Shown: positions 27,229-36,282, counted from the first letter of the stretch. The stretch: DNA of 64,000 nt from Arthrobacter sp. B6 (GCF_001663775.1 NZ_KV467168.1:883065-947064), one strand, 5' to 3'. Notes: generated by a model not told the origin, from the letters alone. Numbers and translations: made by a program.

Positions 27229-27498
27229 CTAGCGGCGCAGGCCGAGACGCTCGATGAGCGCACGGTAGCGGGCGATGTCAGTCTTCTTGAGGTAGGTGAG
27301 CATGCGCTTGCGACGACCAACCATGGCCAGCAGACCGCGCTGGGTGTGGAAGTCGTGCTTGTGCTCCTTCATGTGCTCAGTCAGATCCTTGATCCGCTGG
27401 GTCAGGACTGCAACCTGGACCTCCGGCGAACCGGTGTCGCCCTCGGACGTTGCGAAATCCTTGATGATGGACTGCTTTACAGCGGCGTCAAGTGCCAC
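27229..27498 (-). CDS. rpsO: 30S ribosomal protein S15
   Basis: An 89-residue S15 that binds the central domain of 16S rRNA. The typical segments [48 protein letters not shown] and [13 protein letters not shown] are all present. The length is exactly that of the family. It sits between kynU and pnp. In most relatives it would directly follow ribF. Confidence 0.98.
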   Translation of the reverse strand: MALDAAVKQSIIKDFATSEGDTGSPEVQVAVLTQRIKDLTEHMKEHKHDFHTQRGLLAMVGRRKRMLTYLKKTDIARYRALIERLGLRR

Positions 27499-27637
27499 AA
27501 TAACTCCTAGAGATGTGCCGTGAGGCCCGAATCAGTAACTCACTGCCGGGTGTGCCTGCACGGGAATTCCCGGGAAAACCTGGAGTTCCTGCACATGACA
27601 AGAGCCAGCCGCCACGGACTGCAGCCGGATCCAACGT

Positions 27638-28933
27638 TTAGTTTACCGGCATGCCGCGCGGGTTGTCGAAACCACGGCCCTCCAGCCGCTGCCGGATGGC
27701 CGCCATGCCGCGGCGGACCTCGTCAAAGGACGTGCTCAGGGGCGACAAGCCAATGCGGATTCCCTGCGGTGCGCGGAAGTCGGGAACCACGTCCTGCTCC
27801 CACAGTTCGGCCGTCACGTCCCGGAACGCAGGATGGTCCACGGTGATGTGGCTCCCCCGCTGCTTCGGGTCCCGCGGCGATGCCAGCCGTACTCCAAGCG
27901 GGGCAAGCCACGCGTCGAACAGGTCCACGGCATACCCGGTGAGCTTCAACGACTTGGCCCTGACGGCAGCCATGCCAACCTCCTCGATGAGGTCCACGGT
28001 TGCGCGCATCGCAAGCATCCCGAAAATGGCCGGCGTGCCGCTGAGGAAACCCCGGATTCCCGGCGCGGCCTCGTAGCCCGCAGCCATCTCGAACGCGTTC
28101 TTGCGGCCCATCCAGCCCCATACAGGCTGCTGGAGCCCGGACAGGTGCCGGCCATTGATGTATGCGAACGCAGGTGAACCCGGGCCGCCGTTGAGGTACT
28201 TGTAGGTGCACCCGGCGGCGAAATCGACGCCGGCGCCGTCCAGGTCGATCTCCACCGAACCTGCTGAGTGGCACAGGTCCCAGACCACCAGGGCGCCGGC
28301 GTCCTGGACGGCGGCAGTTATCGCCGGCAGGTCGGCAAGGAACCCTGAGCGGTAGGCCACCTGGCTCAAAAGTACGACGGCGGTCGCGGGCCCGGTTGCC
28401 TCCCTCACCTGTTCCACGGTCACCCCGGCAGAGGGATCGGATTCGATCCACCGAAGTGTAAGCCCTTCCTCGCGGGCGATGCCCTCCACGAGGTAGCGGT
28501 CAGTGGGAAAGTTGTCCGTGTCCAGGACAATCTCGGTCCGCGCGGGGTCTGTGACGGCTGCGACGGCCGCGCGAATGAGCTTGTAGAGCACCACTGTTGT
28601 GGAGTCAGCGATGACGGTCTGGCCCGGCGCGGCGCCGAGCACGGCCCGGCCCAGCTGGTCGCCAATGCTGTGCGGCAGGTCAAGCCATTCCTCGTCCCAG
28701 CCGCGGATCAGGCGTCCGCCCCAGCTGTCCCGGATGAAATCGGTGATGTCCTGCGGCGTGCGCTTGAGTGGCCGGCCGAGGGAGTTTCCATCAAGGTAGG
28801 ACAGCGCCGTGTCGGTTCCGATGAACAGGTCCCGGTAGGACGCCAGCGGGTCCTCGGCGTCCAGCTGCGCTGCCCGCCTGAGGAGGGCACCGCCGTCGTG
28901 ATCCGGATTTGTTTGCCGGCCGTCCACGGTCAC
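27638..28933 (-). CDS. kynU: Kynureninase
   Basis: A PLP enzyme that cleaves kynurenine (and hydroxykynurenine) to anthranilate and alanine. The 431-residue product has SYLDGNSLGRPLK near the N-terminus, DLCHSAGSVEIDL with the PLP-contacting aspartate, and the Schiff-base lysine in TYKYLNGGPG near residue 245. The GTG start overlaps the kynA stop as GTGA, so the pair is coupled. Kynurenine formamidase is not in the window. Confidence 0.95.
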   Translation of the reverse strand: MTVDGRQTNPDHDGGALLRRAAQLDAEDPLASYRDLFIGTDTALSYLDGNSLGRPLKRTPQDITDFIRDSWGGRLIRGWDEEWLDLPHSIGDQLGRAVLGAAPGQTVIADSTTVVLYKLIRAAVAAVTDPARTEIVLDTDNFPTDRYLVEGIAREEGLTLRWIESDPSAGVTVEQVREATGPATAVVLLSQVAYRSGFLADLPAITAAVQDAGALVVWDLCHSAGSVEIDLDGAGVDFAAGCTYKYLNGGPGSPAFAYINGRHLSGLQQPVWGWMGRKNAFEMAAGYEAAPGIRGFLSGTPAIFGMLAMRATVDLIEEVGMAAVRAKSLKLTGYAVDLFDAWLAPLGVRLASPRDPKQRGSHITVDHPAFRDVTAELWEQDVVPDFRAPQGIRIGLSPLSTSFDEVRRGMAAIRQRLEGRGFDNPRGMPVN

Positions 28934-29784
28934 TGGCCGATCTCCGTCCGGACCGCGAAGAGTTCGGGGAAGAAGGTCAGCTCAAGCGCCTTCTGCAGGA
29001 AAGCGGCGCCGCTGGATCCTCCTGTTCCGGACTTCATGCCGATGGTCCGCTGCACGGTGCGAAGGTGCCGGAAGCGCCACAGCTGGAAGTTGTCTTCCAG
29101 GTCCACGAGTTCCTCGCAGGCTTCGTAGGCTCCCCAGTTGTCCGCGGCATTTTCGTAGATGTGCTTGAACAGCGGCACCAGCTCCGGGCAGAACTCGTGG
29201 GCGCGGGTGACGTCGCGTTCCAGGACGGACTGCGGCACATCGAAGCCCTGCCGTGCGAGGTAGGCCAGGAATTCGTCGTAGATGCTGGGGGCGTTGAGCA
29301 GCTCGGCCAGCATGGAGTGCGCGTCCGGATCCGATTCGAACACAGGAAGCATCTTGCTGTTCTTGTTGCCCAGGACAAACTCCACGGCCCGGTACTGGCT
29401 GGACTGGAAGCCTGACGAGTTGCCGAGGAACCCGCGGAACTGTGAGTACTCGGTTGGTGTCAGGGTCGCCAGGACAGACCACTGTTCGGTGAGGGTTTTC
29501 TGAATGTGCTTGACCCTGGCGATGCCCTTGAGGGCAGAACCGAGGTCGTCGGCGCGGAGCCAAGCCGCGGCGCTGCGGAGTTCGTGCAGGACCAGCTTCA
29601 GCCACAGCTCCGTGGTCTGGTGCTGGATGATGAACAGCAGCTCGTCATGGTGTTCCGGCTTGCTGACCGGCACCTGGGCGCTGAGGAGGGTGGGCAGCTG
29701 CAGGTAGGAGGCGTAGCTCATCCGGGAACTGAAATCGCGGACAATGCCCTCGTCCAGTTTCCTGGTGTTCTTTTCGACGGTCAT
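28930..29784 (-). CDS. kynA: Tryptophan 2,3-dioxygenase
   Basis: A heme dioxygenase that opens the indole ring of tryptophan to N-formylkynurenine. The 284-residue product has the family core SYASYLQLPTLLSAQ, HHDELLFIIQHQTTELWLKL with the active-site histidine, SSGFQSSQYR and the C-terminal LWRFRHLRTVQRTIG, which includes a heme-ligand histidine. The start MTVEKN lies 28 bases after the ribF stop in the same direction, so ribF read-through could feed this operon. A 34-residue longer frame upstream is not TDO-like. Confidence 0.95.
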   Translation of the reverse strand: MTVEKNTRKLDEGIVRDFSSRMSYASYLQLPTLLSAQVPVSKPEHHDELLFIIQHQTTELWLKLVLHELRSAAAWLRADDLGSALKGIARVKHIQKTLTEQWSVLATLTPTEYSQFRGFLGNSSGFQSSQYRAVEFVLGNKNSKMLPVFESDPDAHSMLAELLNAPSIYDEFLAYLARQGFDVPQSVLERDVTRAHEFCPELVPLFKHIYENAADNWGAYEACEELVDLEDNFQLWRFRHLRTVQRTIGMKSGTGGSSGAAFLQKALELTFFPELFAVRTEIGQ

Positions 29785-29812
29785 TTCGGCTGCCTTTCCT
29801 GGCGATCTCCGG

Positions 29813-30796
29813 TCAGCGGCGGACCAGGAGGTCGTGGGCCTGGACCACGTCCAGGCGCATCTGGTCCACCAGTGCTTCTGGCCCACGATAGGCCACCATG
29901 CCCCGCAGCCTGGCCACGAATTCCACCACTACTGTCTGGCCGTACAGATCAAAGTCCTCCACCGGCTCGTCCGGGCGGTCGATCACGTGGGCCTCGACCT
30001 GCCGGCTGACGCCGTCAAACGTGGGGTTCGAACCGACGGAGATTGCGGCAGGCCAGCGGGTGCCTGCCTGGTCCACGAGCCAGCCGGCGTAGATGCCGTC
30101 GGCCGGAATGAATCCGCTCGCTTCGTGCGCCAGGTTGGCGGTGGGGAATCCCAGCGCACGTCCCCGGGCGGCGCCGTGGACCACTTCGCCCCGCATCCGG
30201 TGCGGACGGCCCAGCACGGCAGCGGCGGTGGCGACGTCCCCTTCCTGGAGCGCTTCACGCACCCAGGTGGAGGAGCAGCGGCGGTCCTCGCCGTCGTCTT
30301 CGTGCAGCGGGAAACCCTCGGAGCCGAACTCGCTGATGACCTGGACCTCGAAACCGAACTTCCCGCCCAGCTGCTTCATGGTGTCCAGGTCGCCGGAGTT
30401 CCCCCGGCCAAAACGTGCATCGTGGCCGATGACCACCTGGTTGGCGTGAAGACTGTCCACGAGGACCTGGCCCACGAACTCCTCGGGCGTAAGGCTGGCC
30501 AGCTCCAAGGAGTATTTCATGACCAGGATGGCATCAAGGCCCAACTCCCCGAGTGCCTCAAGTTTGTCCTGCAGCCCCATGATCAGCTCGGGCGCGGACT
30601 CCGGGCGGTGGACCAGCGCCGGATGGGGGTCGAACGTCACGGCCACGGCTTTGAGGCCGTTCCGGCGGGCTGTTCTGATGAGCTGGGACAGCACCTGCTG
30701 GTGGCCGCGATGGACGCCGTCGAAGTTGCCGAAAGTGACCACGGATGGACCGAAGTCCGCCGGGACCTCGGACGGATCGTTCCAGATGTAAGCCAT
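29813..30796 (-). CDS. ribF: Bifunctional riboflavin kinase/FAD synthetase
   Basis: Makes FMN and then FAD. The 327-residue product has the adenylyltransferase motif GNFDGVHRGH at residues 23-32, followed by VTFDPHP. A flavokinase domain contains GRALGFPTANL near residue 200 and PADGIYAGW. The ATG at 30796 directly follows a GTG codon, and the overlap leaves a one-codon ambiguity. It is preceded by two small membrane proteins and truB. No FMN riboswitch is visible upstream. Confidence 0.95.
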   Translation of the reverse strand: MAYIWNDPSEVPADFGPSVVTFGNFDGVHRGHQQVLSQLIRTARRNGLKAVAVTFDPHPALVHRPESAPELIMGLQDKLEALGELGLDAILVMKYSLELASLTPEEFVGQVLVDSLHANQVVIGHDARFGRGNSGDLDTMKQLGGKFGFEVQVISEFGSEGFPLHEDDGEDRRCSSTWVREALQEGDVATAAAVLGRPHRMRGEVVHGAARGRALGFPTANLAHEASGFIPADGIYAGWLVDQAGTRWPAAISVGSNPTFDGVSRQVEAHVIDRPDEPVEDFDLYGQTVVVEFVARLRGMVAYRGPEALVDQMRLDVVQAHDLLVRR

Positions 30797-30941
30797 CACC
30801 CTCGCCTTTTACTGCCTGCAACTGACATGTCCGCGGCGCCTGACCGGCGCCGGAACTCTCTAAGATTACCCGCTGTCGCGGGCGTCTTCGGACGGTACCG
30901 CGGCCCCTGGCGGGCCGGCCGGCATCTTCCTGGGACCGGGT

Positions 30942-31412
30942 CTAGGCCTCCGCCTTGCGCTTGCCTGGCCGGCGCCTGTACAGCCACGCCAGGCCCAGGA
31001 CCGGCAACAGGAGCGGGATGAACGCGTACCCACGGCCGAACATCGACCAAACGGTTTCGTGCGGGAACTGCACCGGATCAAAGACACTCAACGCCCCGAC
31101 CACGACGACGCCCACCAGTTCCACCAGAACCGCAGCCAGCGACACCTTGAACCAGGTGCTGCCGGCCTTGGCCAGGGAGACGGTGGCCACGAGGTACACG
31201 AGGGCGGCGAACGCGGAAAGCAGGTAGGCCAGCGGCGCCTCGGAGAACTTCGTCAGGATCTGGTAGCCCGCCCGGGCGGTGGCTGAAATGGCGAACACCG
31301 CGTAAACGGCGATCAGGAGCCTGCCGGGGCCGGTGTTGCGGGTGTCCTTGGCGGATGCCTTGTCCGGCGTCGCTTGGGAATGTGCTGCTTTCACGTTGCG
31401 GGCTTCTTCCAC
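30942..31412 (-). CDS. Four-helix membrane protein, actinobacterial, function unknown
   Basis: A 156-residue product with a charged N-terminus and about four hydrophobic segments (LLIAVYAVFAISATARAGY, LAYLLSAFAALVYLVATVSLA, VSLAAVLVELVGVVVVGALS, AFIPLLLPVLGLAWLY), ending in a basic tail. The GTG at 31412 almost touches the stop of the 31414 gene. A GTG at 31394 with GGAAGAAG upstream is an equally good start. It forms a coupled pair with the next gene between truB and ribF. Confidence 0.75.
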   Translation of the reverse strand: MEEARNVKAAHSQATPDKASAKDTRNTGPGRLLIAVYAVFAISATARAGYQILTKFSEAPLAYLLSAFAALVYLVATVSLAKAGSTWFKVSLAAVLVELVGVVVVGALSVFDPVQFPHETVWSMFGRGYAFIPLLLPVLGLAWLYRRRPGKRKAEA

Positions 31413-31413
31413 T

Positions 31414-31767
31414 TCAGTACCAGATCTGGTTCATTCGGGCGGCCATCACCAGGGCGGTCACCCCGACGGCGGCCAGGACAAAGTTGCTCCAGCGGGTCCG
31501 TTCCAGGATGGACCAGTAGACGGCGGCCGGTGGCAGGAGCATGGCTGTGGCCAGGTAGCCCCAGAACTCCCAGGCTTCGCCCGCGATGGGTTCCCCGGAA
31601 ATGACCCTGACGACGGAGCCTACGAGGTAGACCACGAGGGCCAGTTCCACGGCCGCGACGGACAGGATCGTGAGGTCGTTGGGGGCTTTCTTGAGGATCC
31701 CCGCCGCCAGGCAGATGCCGGTGGAGATCAGGCCAACGGCCATGATGATGTAGAAGTACGCGTCCAC
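31414..31767 (-). CDS. Small four-helix membrane protein, function unknown
   Basis: 117 residues, almost entirely hydrophobic: MDAYFYIIMAVGLISTGICLAAG, LTILSVAAVELALVVYLVG, WGYLATAMLLPPAAVYWS and FVLAAVGVTALVMAARMNQIWY. Lone charged residues (ILKKAPND, LERTRW) mark the loops. The start is 2 bases after the truB stop, and the next membrane-protein gene follows at once. The tight packing argues that it is real and made together with its neighbour. Confidence 0.75.
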   Translation of the reverse strand: MDAYFYIIMAVGLISTGICLAAGILKKAPNDLTILSVAAVELALVVYLVGSVVRVISGEPIAGEAWEFWGYLATAMLLPPAAVYWSILERTRWSNFVLAAVGVTALVMAARMNQIWY

Positions 31768-31769
31768 GC

Positions 31770-32705
31770 CTACGACTCCCGGGCGCCGTTGCCGGGTGCG
31801 AACACCAGCACGGGCTTGGCAAAGTTGCCGGAATCCGCCAGGAGCGCCACGAGGCTTCCGTCAGGGGCAAAAGCGGCGGCCGGATGTTCCGCGGTGGCAG
31901 CCCCGGGGCTGCCTGCCTCCGCGCCGGCCGCGATCCTGCGGCCGAAGGAGATCTCCGTGGTTTCCTCGGCGGTCAGTTCCCGGTTGGGCATCAGGGCGCG
32001 GGCGGCGAGCGACATTTCCAGGACCTGAAGGTCCTCGGCCAACTGTTCCAGCGTCCGCGCCTGTTCGAGCGAGTAGGGGCCGACGTGGGTCCGGCGGAGC
32101 GCCGTCAGGTGCCCGCCGACGCCCAGCGCAGTTCCCAGGTCGCGGGCAAGGGCTCGGATGTACGTGCCGGAGGAGCACTCCACTGTGACGTCGATGTCCA
32201 CTACGTCCGAATCCCATGGCCGGGTGCCGGGCTGCCGGCCAATGCCGTGCACCTCGAAGCGGTGGATGGTGACGGGCCGGGCAGCGAGCTTCACTTCTTC
32301 GCCGGAACGCACCCGTGCGTAAGCCCGCTCGCCGTTGACCTTGATGGCGCTGACGCTGCTGGGCACCTGCTGGATCCGCCCCGTGAGGGCCGCGACGCCG
32401 TCGTGGATCGCTTCGTCGGTGACGCCGGCAGCGCTGGTGGAGGCAACGACCTCGCCTTCGGCGTCGTCAGTAACGGTGGACTGGCCCAGCCGGATGGTGG
32501 CGGTATACGTCTTGGAGGTGCCCACGATGTAGGTGAGAAGGCGCGTGGCCTTGTTGATGCCAACCACCAGGACGCCGGTGGCCATGGGATCCAGGGTCCC
32601 GGCGTGCCCCACTTTCCGGGTACCGGCGATGCGCCGCATCCGGCCAACCACATCATGGCTGGTCCATCCCTGCGGTTTGTCCACTATCACCAGTCCAGAA
32701 AGCAC
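31770..32705 (-). CDS. truB: tRNA pseudouridine(55) synthase
   Basis: Makes pseudouridine at position 55 of the tRNA T-loop. The 311-residue product has the catalytic aspartate 39 in GHAGTLDPMATG, with KTYTATIRLGQ and the C-terminal PUA-like region downstream. GTG at 32705 is chosen because VLSGLVIVDKPQGWTSHD is the family N-terminus and GGGAAG lies upstream. It is divergent from the aminotransferase gene. Confidence 0.95.
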   Translation of the reverse strand: MLSGLVIVDKPQGWTSHDVVGRMRRIAGTRKVGHAGTLDPMATGVLVVGINKATRLLTYIVGTSKTYTATIRLGQSTVTDDAEGEVVASTSAAGVTDEAIHDGVAALTGRIQQVPSSVSAIKVNGERAYARVRSGEEVKLAARPVTIHRFEVHGIGRQPGTRPWDSDVVDIDVTVECSSGTYIRALARDLGTALGVGGHLTALRRTHVGPYSLEQARTLEQLAEDLQVLEMSLAARALMPNRELTAEETTEISFGRRIAAGAEAGSPGAATAEHPAAAFAPDGSLVALLADSGNFAKPVLVFAPGNGARES

Positions 32706-32789
32706 GCTTCCCAGTATATCGGCGTCAACACCGGCGCCTGCCCAGTCCCCTTGGCGCGACCCGGCCCGCGGTGGGCTGCGGTCCACCGT

Positions 32790-32795
32790 TAGGAT
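32790..32795 (+). promoter_or_regulatory. Putative -10 box of the aminotransferase gene (leaderless layout)
   Basis: TAGGAT ends 7 bases before the ATG at 32803. It overlaps the alternative ATG at 32794, which argues for 32803 as the true start. Confidence 0.45.
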
Positions 32796-32802
32796 GGCAG
32801 TC

Positions 32803-33981
32803 ATGCCTGAGCTTGCCGCGCACGCGCGAGACGTCCCCGTCAACCAGATCCGCGAAATTACCGAGGCCGCCTGGCGTACTCCGGGCGCCATCGTCCTGAG
32901 CATCGGCGAACCTGGTTTCGCACTCCCCCGCCACGTCCTGGAAGCCGGAATGGCATGCCTGGACAGGGACGAGACCAACTACACGCCCAACGCCGGCATC
33001 CCGGAGCTCCGCGAAGCGTTTGCTGCCAGGTTCAGCGAAGGCGCCGGCGCCAGCCACAGCATCGGTGCCGAGCGCGTGTACGTGGTGGACGGGGCCCAGC
33101 AGGGCCTGCACCTTGCCATGAGCCTCCTGCTTTCCCCCGGCGATGAGATCCTGATTCCCAATCCCGGCTATCCCACATTCGCCATGACCAGCCGGCTCCT
33201 CAGCGCGGTCCCGGTGGGGTACCCGCTGTACCCGGAGCAGGACTTCCAGCCCCGGATCCAGGATTTGGAGGTCCTGATTACGGAACGCACCCGCGTGCTC
33301 ATGCTGAATTCGCCCTCCAACCCGCTGGGCGCGGTACTCGGAGAGGACCTGACCCGGCAGCTCGTGGCCTTCGCCCGGAAGCACGACCTCTGGATCATTT
33401 CCGATGAATGCTATGAGGCTTTCACTTACGACGTGCCCCACATCAGCCCGGCGCGGTTCGACAGCGACGTCCCCGGCGAAGCACGCGTCTTCACGTCACT
33501 GACGCTGTCCAAGACGTACGGCCTGACCGGCCTGCGGATCGGCGGCCTGGTCTGCCCGCCGGGGCTGGAGCAGAAGATGAACAACGTGATGGAAGCGATC
33601 GTTTCCTGCGTTGCATCCCCGTCGCAGTATGCCGCGCTCGCGGCCCTGACCGGCCCGCAGGACTACGTCACGAACGCCCACGCCCACTACCGTGCCAACC
33701 GCGATGCCGCCTCCGCCGTCCTCGATGCGAAGGGAATCCGGTACCTGAATGCGCAAGGTGCGTTCTACCTCTGGGCTGACGTCTCGCACGTGAGCGACGG
33801 CGACGTCCGCGGCTGGGTCCGGCGGTTCCTCGCCGAGTCGGGCGTGGCACTAGCGCCGGGAACCGCTTTCGGCTCGATCGGCGAGGGCTGGGTGCGGATC
33901 GCCCTGTGCGGCGACCGCGATGAGTTGGTGGAGGGCGTGGGCCGGCTGCCGGAGCGCGCCGGGTTGAGTACGGACACCTAG
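32803..33981 (+). CDS. Pyridoxal phosphate aminotransferase, class I/II
   Basis: A 392-residue fold-type I aminotransferase. It shows the class I pattern: YTPNAGIPELREAFAARF, NPGYPTFAM, LNSPSNPLG, ISDECYEAFTY and the PLP lysine in TLSKTYGLTGLRIG. The amino donor cannot be read off. Acidic or hydrophobic amino acid aminotransferases are both possible. It is convergent with the thioredoxin gene: the two stop codons overlap around 33978-33981. Confidence 0.88.
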   Translation: MPELAAHARDVPVNQIREITEAAWRTPGAIVLSIGEPGFALPRHVLEAGMACLDRDETNYTPNAGIPELREAFAARFSEGAGASHSIGAERVYVVDGAQQGLHLAMSLLLSPGDEILIPNPGYPTFAMTSRLLSAVPVGYPLYPEQDFQPRIQDLEVLITERTRVLMLNSPSNPLGAVLGEDLTRQLVAFARKHDLWIISDECYEAFTYDVPHISPARFDSDVPGEARVFTSLTLSKTYGLTGLRIGGLVCPPGLEQKMNNVMEAIVSCVASPSQYAALAALTGPQDYVTNAHAHYRANRDAASAVLDAKGIRYLNAQGAFYLWADVSHVSDGDVRGWVRRFLAESGVALAPGTAFGSIGEGWVRIALCGDRDELVEGVGRLPERAGLSTDT

Positions 33982-34430
33982 CTTCGGTTGCCTGCGAGTG
34001 CTCCGTCGAGCCAGGAACGAAGGGCTGCCGCAGGGGCTGCCCCGGCCTGCCGGGCCACCACTTTGCCGGCGACGACGACCATCAGGGTGGGAATGGCCTG
34101 GACGTCGAACCGCCGGGAAAGCTGCGGGGACCGGTCGACGTCGACCTTGACGAGCTTGATCCGCCCTGCCCGCTCCCGCGCGAGCTTGTCCAGCACGGGG
34201 CTCACCATCCGGCAGGGACCACACCAGGCAGCCCAGAAATCGATAAGGGCAGGCACCGGGGATTGTTCCGCAAGCAACGCAAAGTCGTCATCCCCGGCGT
34301 CGACGATCCAGGGCAGGTCGCTCCGGCAGCTTCCACAGCGCGGGTGGCCGGCAGCAGCGGCGGGAATCCGGTTGGTCTTCCCGCAGTTGGGGCAGGTAAC
34401 CAAGGTTGGTGCCGGTGCGGTGGGTCCCAT
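33978..34430 (-). CDS. trxC: Thioredoxin 2-type protein with N-terminal zinc ribbon
   Basis: A cytosolic disulfide reductase of 150 residues. Two N-terminal CxxC pairs (C13/C16 and C32/C35) form a rubredoxin-like zinc site as in TrxC. The thioredoxin fold carries WCGPC at residues 69-73 and the cis-proline segment AIPTLMV. The start MGPTAP at 34430 is preferred because GGAAAG lies upstream outside the preceding gene. A start 18 codons earlier would overlap the deaminase gene by 34 bases. Confidence 0.88.
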   Translation of the reverse strand: MGPTAPAPTLVTCPNCGKTNRIPAAAAGHPRCGSCRSDLPWIVDAGDDDFALLAEQSPVPALIDFWAAWCGPCRMVSPVLDKLARERAGRIKLVKVDVDRSPQLSRRFDVQAIPTLMVVVAGKVVARQAGAAPAAALRSWLDGALAGNRS

Positions 34431-34450
34431 CTGTGCGCCCTGCTTTCCGG

Positions 34451-34936
34451 TCAGTAGTCGGTGCGGTGCTTGTTGCTCCGCCATGCATCAAACGGAGCGT
34501 TCGACGTCGGCACTGCAGCTTGGGCGACCGGCAACAGTTCCGGCCGGGTGCCGCTGAAGTATTCGTAGAACACAGCGTCGTCGAAGCCCGCTGCCGCTGC
34601 GCCATGGCGGTCGGCAGCGAAATAGACCCGGTCGATACGGGCCCACAGGGCCGCCGACAGGCACAAGGGGCACGGCTCGCAACTCGTGTAGAGGACAGCC
34701 CCGCGCAGGTCGAATTTGGCCGTGGCGGCGGCCGCCGTCCGAATCGCCACCACCTCGGCGTGGGCTGTGGGGTCGTTGTCCCGGGTGACGCGGTTGATGC
34801 CTTCGTGGACTCGGCCGTCCGCAGTGACCACCAGCGCCCCGAATGGACCCCCGCCGGCGGCGACGTTCTTCACGGCCAGCTCAACGGCCTGTTCCAGGTA
34901 TCGGGTGGCATCGTGGTTGTCGCTCGCCAGAGTCAT
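34451..34936 (-). CDS. Nucleoside/nucleobase deaminase (guanine deaminase-like)
   Basis: A 161-residue zinc-dependent cytidine deaminase-fold protein. The zinc and catalytic residues are H59-A-E61 and the PCPLC motif with C89 and C92. The sequence GGPFGALVV and the C-terminal region (AVFYEYFSGTRPELLPV) resemble bacterial guanine deaminase rather than the tRNA-specific TadA. TAGGAT (34943-34948) ends 6 bases before the ATG, a leaderless layout. It is followed closely by the thioredoxin gene. Confidence 0.85.
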   Translation of the reverse strand: MTLASDNHDATRYLEQAVELAVKNVAAGGGPFGALVVTADGRVHEGINRVTRDNDPTAHAEVVAIRTAAAATAKFDLRGAVLYTSCEPCPLCLSAALWARIDRVYFAADRHGAAAAGFDDAVFYEYFSGTRPELLPVAQAAVPTSNAPFDAWRSNKHRTDY

Positions 34937-34942
34937 AGCTAG

Positions 34943-34948
34943 ATCCTA
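34943..34948 (-). promoter_or_regulatory. Putative -10 box of the deaminase gene (leaderless layout)
   Basis: TAGGAT ends 6 bases before the ATG at 34936. Confidence 0.45.
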
Positions 34949-35115
34949 GCCACAGCACCCGCGTTAGGGGTCAAACAGGGGGCTCTTTAGGGGGAAATTC
35001 CCGACGACATTGTTGCTGGGGAGGCATAATCTGGCGGCCGGGGGTTTCGAATTTATTGCCTCACGCGAGGCTTCCTATATCCGGCCCGACAAGGGCGCCA
35101 ATCCCGGAGTACCCA

Positions 35116-36255
35116 ATGAAGAGAAGACTCACCCTCATCGCCTGCATGGCGGCAATCGCCGTTATGGCACCGGCGAACCCAGCCACCGCATCCGACTGGA
35201 AGCGGGATTACGAGAAGCTGGCGGACGGGCTCGTCTCGCCGCTGCACCTGGCTGTAGGTACCAACAAATCTGTCTATGTAACCCAGGACTTTGCAGGCAC
35301 GCTCAGCCGCATCAACAGGGACCGAACCGTCGACAACATTTATCAGGCTCCCAAGGACTGGGGGGTCGCCGGCGTGGAAACGCGGGGCGCCACCACATTC
35401 TTCCTTGAGGGCTTTGGCGCAGGCGGCCCGGCCGCTGACTTGCGGGGCTTTCTGAAGGCGATCAGCCCGCGGGGTGATGTCCGGACCATCGCAGATCTGG
35501 CGGACTACGAGCGGAAAGCCAACCCTGATGCCAACCAGCACTACGGGTTCGGTCCTGACGCAGGCGCCGGGTGCCTGGCGGAAGCATCAGCCATTCCGAA
35601 TGCAACCCCGCCGCAGTACACCGGCGCCCTGGATTCCAATCCGTACGCCACCGCTGTCCAGGGAAACACGGCCTACGTGGCCGACGCAGGTTCGAACGCA
35701 ATCCTGAAAGTCAACATACACTCAGGCCACACCACTGCCCTGGCTGTCCTGCCTCCCCGGCCTACGCAGCTTTCGGCAGAGGCAGCGGCATCACTTGGTG
35801 CGCCGGCCTGCGCAGGGCTTACATACGCTTTTGAGCCTGTCCCCACCGATGTGGAGATTGGCCCGGACGGCTGGCTGTACGTGTCCTCACTGCCCGGCGG
35901 CCCGGAAAGCCCGGCCCTGGGTGCCCGCGGCGCGATCTTCAAGGTCAACCCCTGGACCGGCGCAACCAAGCTCTGGGCGGACGGCATCCTAAGCCCCACC
36001 GGGCTGGCAGTGGCGAACACCGGAGACGTGTACGTAGCCTCACTGTTCGGGAACGAGATCCTGAAGTTCAAGGCCTGGAAGGGCCACCGCTCCCAGTTCC
36101 TGGCGGTGAACCAGCCGGCTGACGTGGAAATCCACGGCAGGACGCTGTTCGCCACCATCGATGCGCTCCCTGATTTCCCGCCTGGCCCGGGCTCCGCTCC
36201 AGCAGCAGACCCGCCACCTCCGGCCGGCAAGGTGATCAGGGCCGAGATCCGGTAG
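35116..36255 (+). CDS. Secreted ScyD/ScyE-family beta-propeller protein
   Basis: A 379-residue exported protein. The N-terminus MKRRLTLIACMAAIAVMAPANPATASD is a typical signal peptide with a likely cut after ATA or ASD. The mature part has NHL-like repeats such as SPLHLAVGTNKSVYVTQD, ATAVQGNTAYVADAGSNAILKVN, PTDVEIGPDGWLYVSS and SPTGLAVANTGDVYVAS, as in ScyD/ScyE proteins. A Pro-rich end (PPGPGSAPAADPPPP) is present. The role is unknown. GGAG lies 6 bases before the ATG at 35116. Confidence 0.85.
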   Translation: MKRRLTLIACMAAIAVMAPANPATASDWKRDYEKLADGLVSPLHLAVGTNKSVYVTQDFAGTLSRINRDRTVDNIYQAPKDWGVAGVETRGATTFFLEGFGAGGPAADLRGFLKAISPRGDVRTIADLADYERKANPDANQHYGFGPDAGAGCLAEASAIPNATPPQYTGALDSNPYATAVQGNTAYVADAGSNAILKVNIHSGHTTALAVLPPRPTQLSAEAAASLGAPACAGLTYAFEPVPTDVEIGPDGWLYVSSLPGGPESPALGARGAIFKVNPWTGATKLWADGILSPTGLAVANTGDVYVASLFGNEILKFKAWKGHRSQFLAVNQPADVEIHGRTLFATIDALPDFPPGPGSAPAADPPPPAGKVIRAEIR

Positions 36256-36282
36256 CTGAAGAAGAAGCCTTTCTGGGAAGCA

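Noticed and set aside
30797..30941. An FMN riboswitch in front of ribF
   Set aside because: None of the conserved RFN-element segments are visible in the 145 bases between ribF and the membrane-protein gene.
32707..32978. An N-terminal extension of about 91 residues on TruB
   Set aside because: It is antisense to the aminotransferase start region, and the TruB family N-terminus begins at the GTG at 32705.
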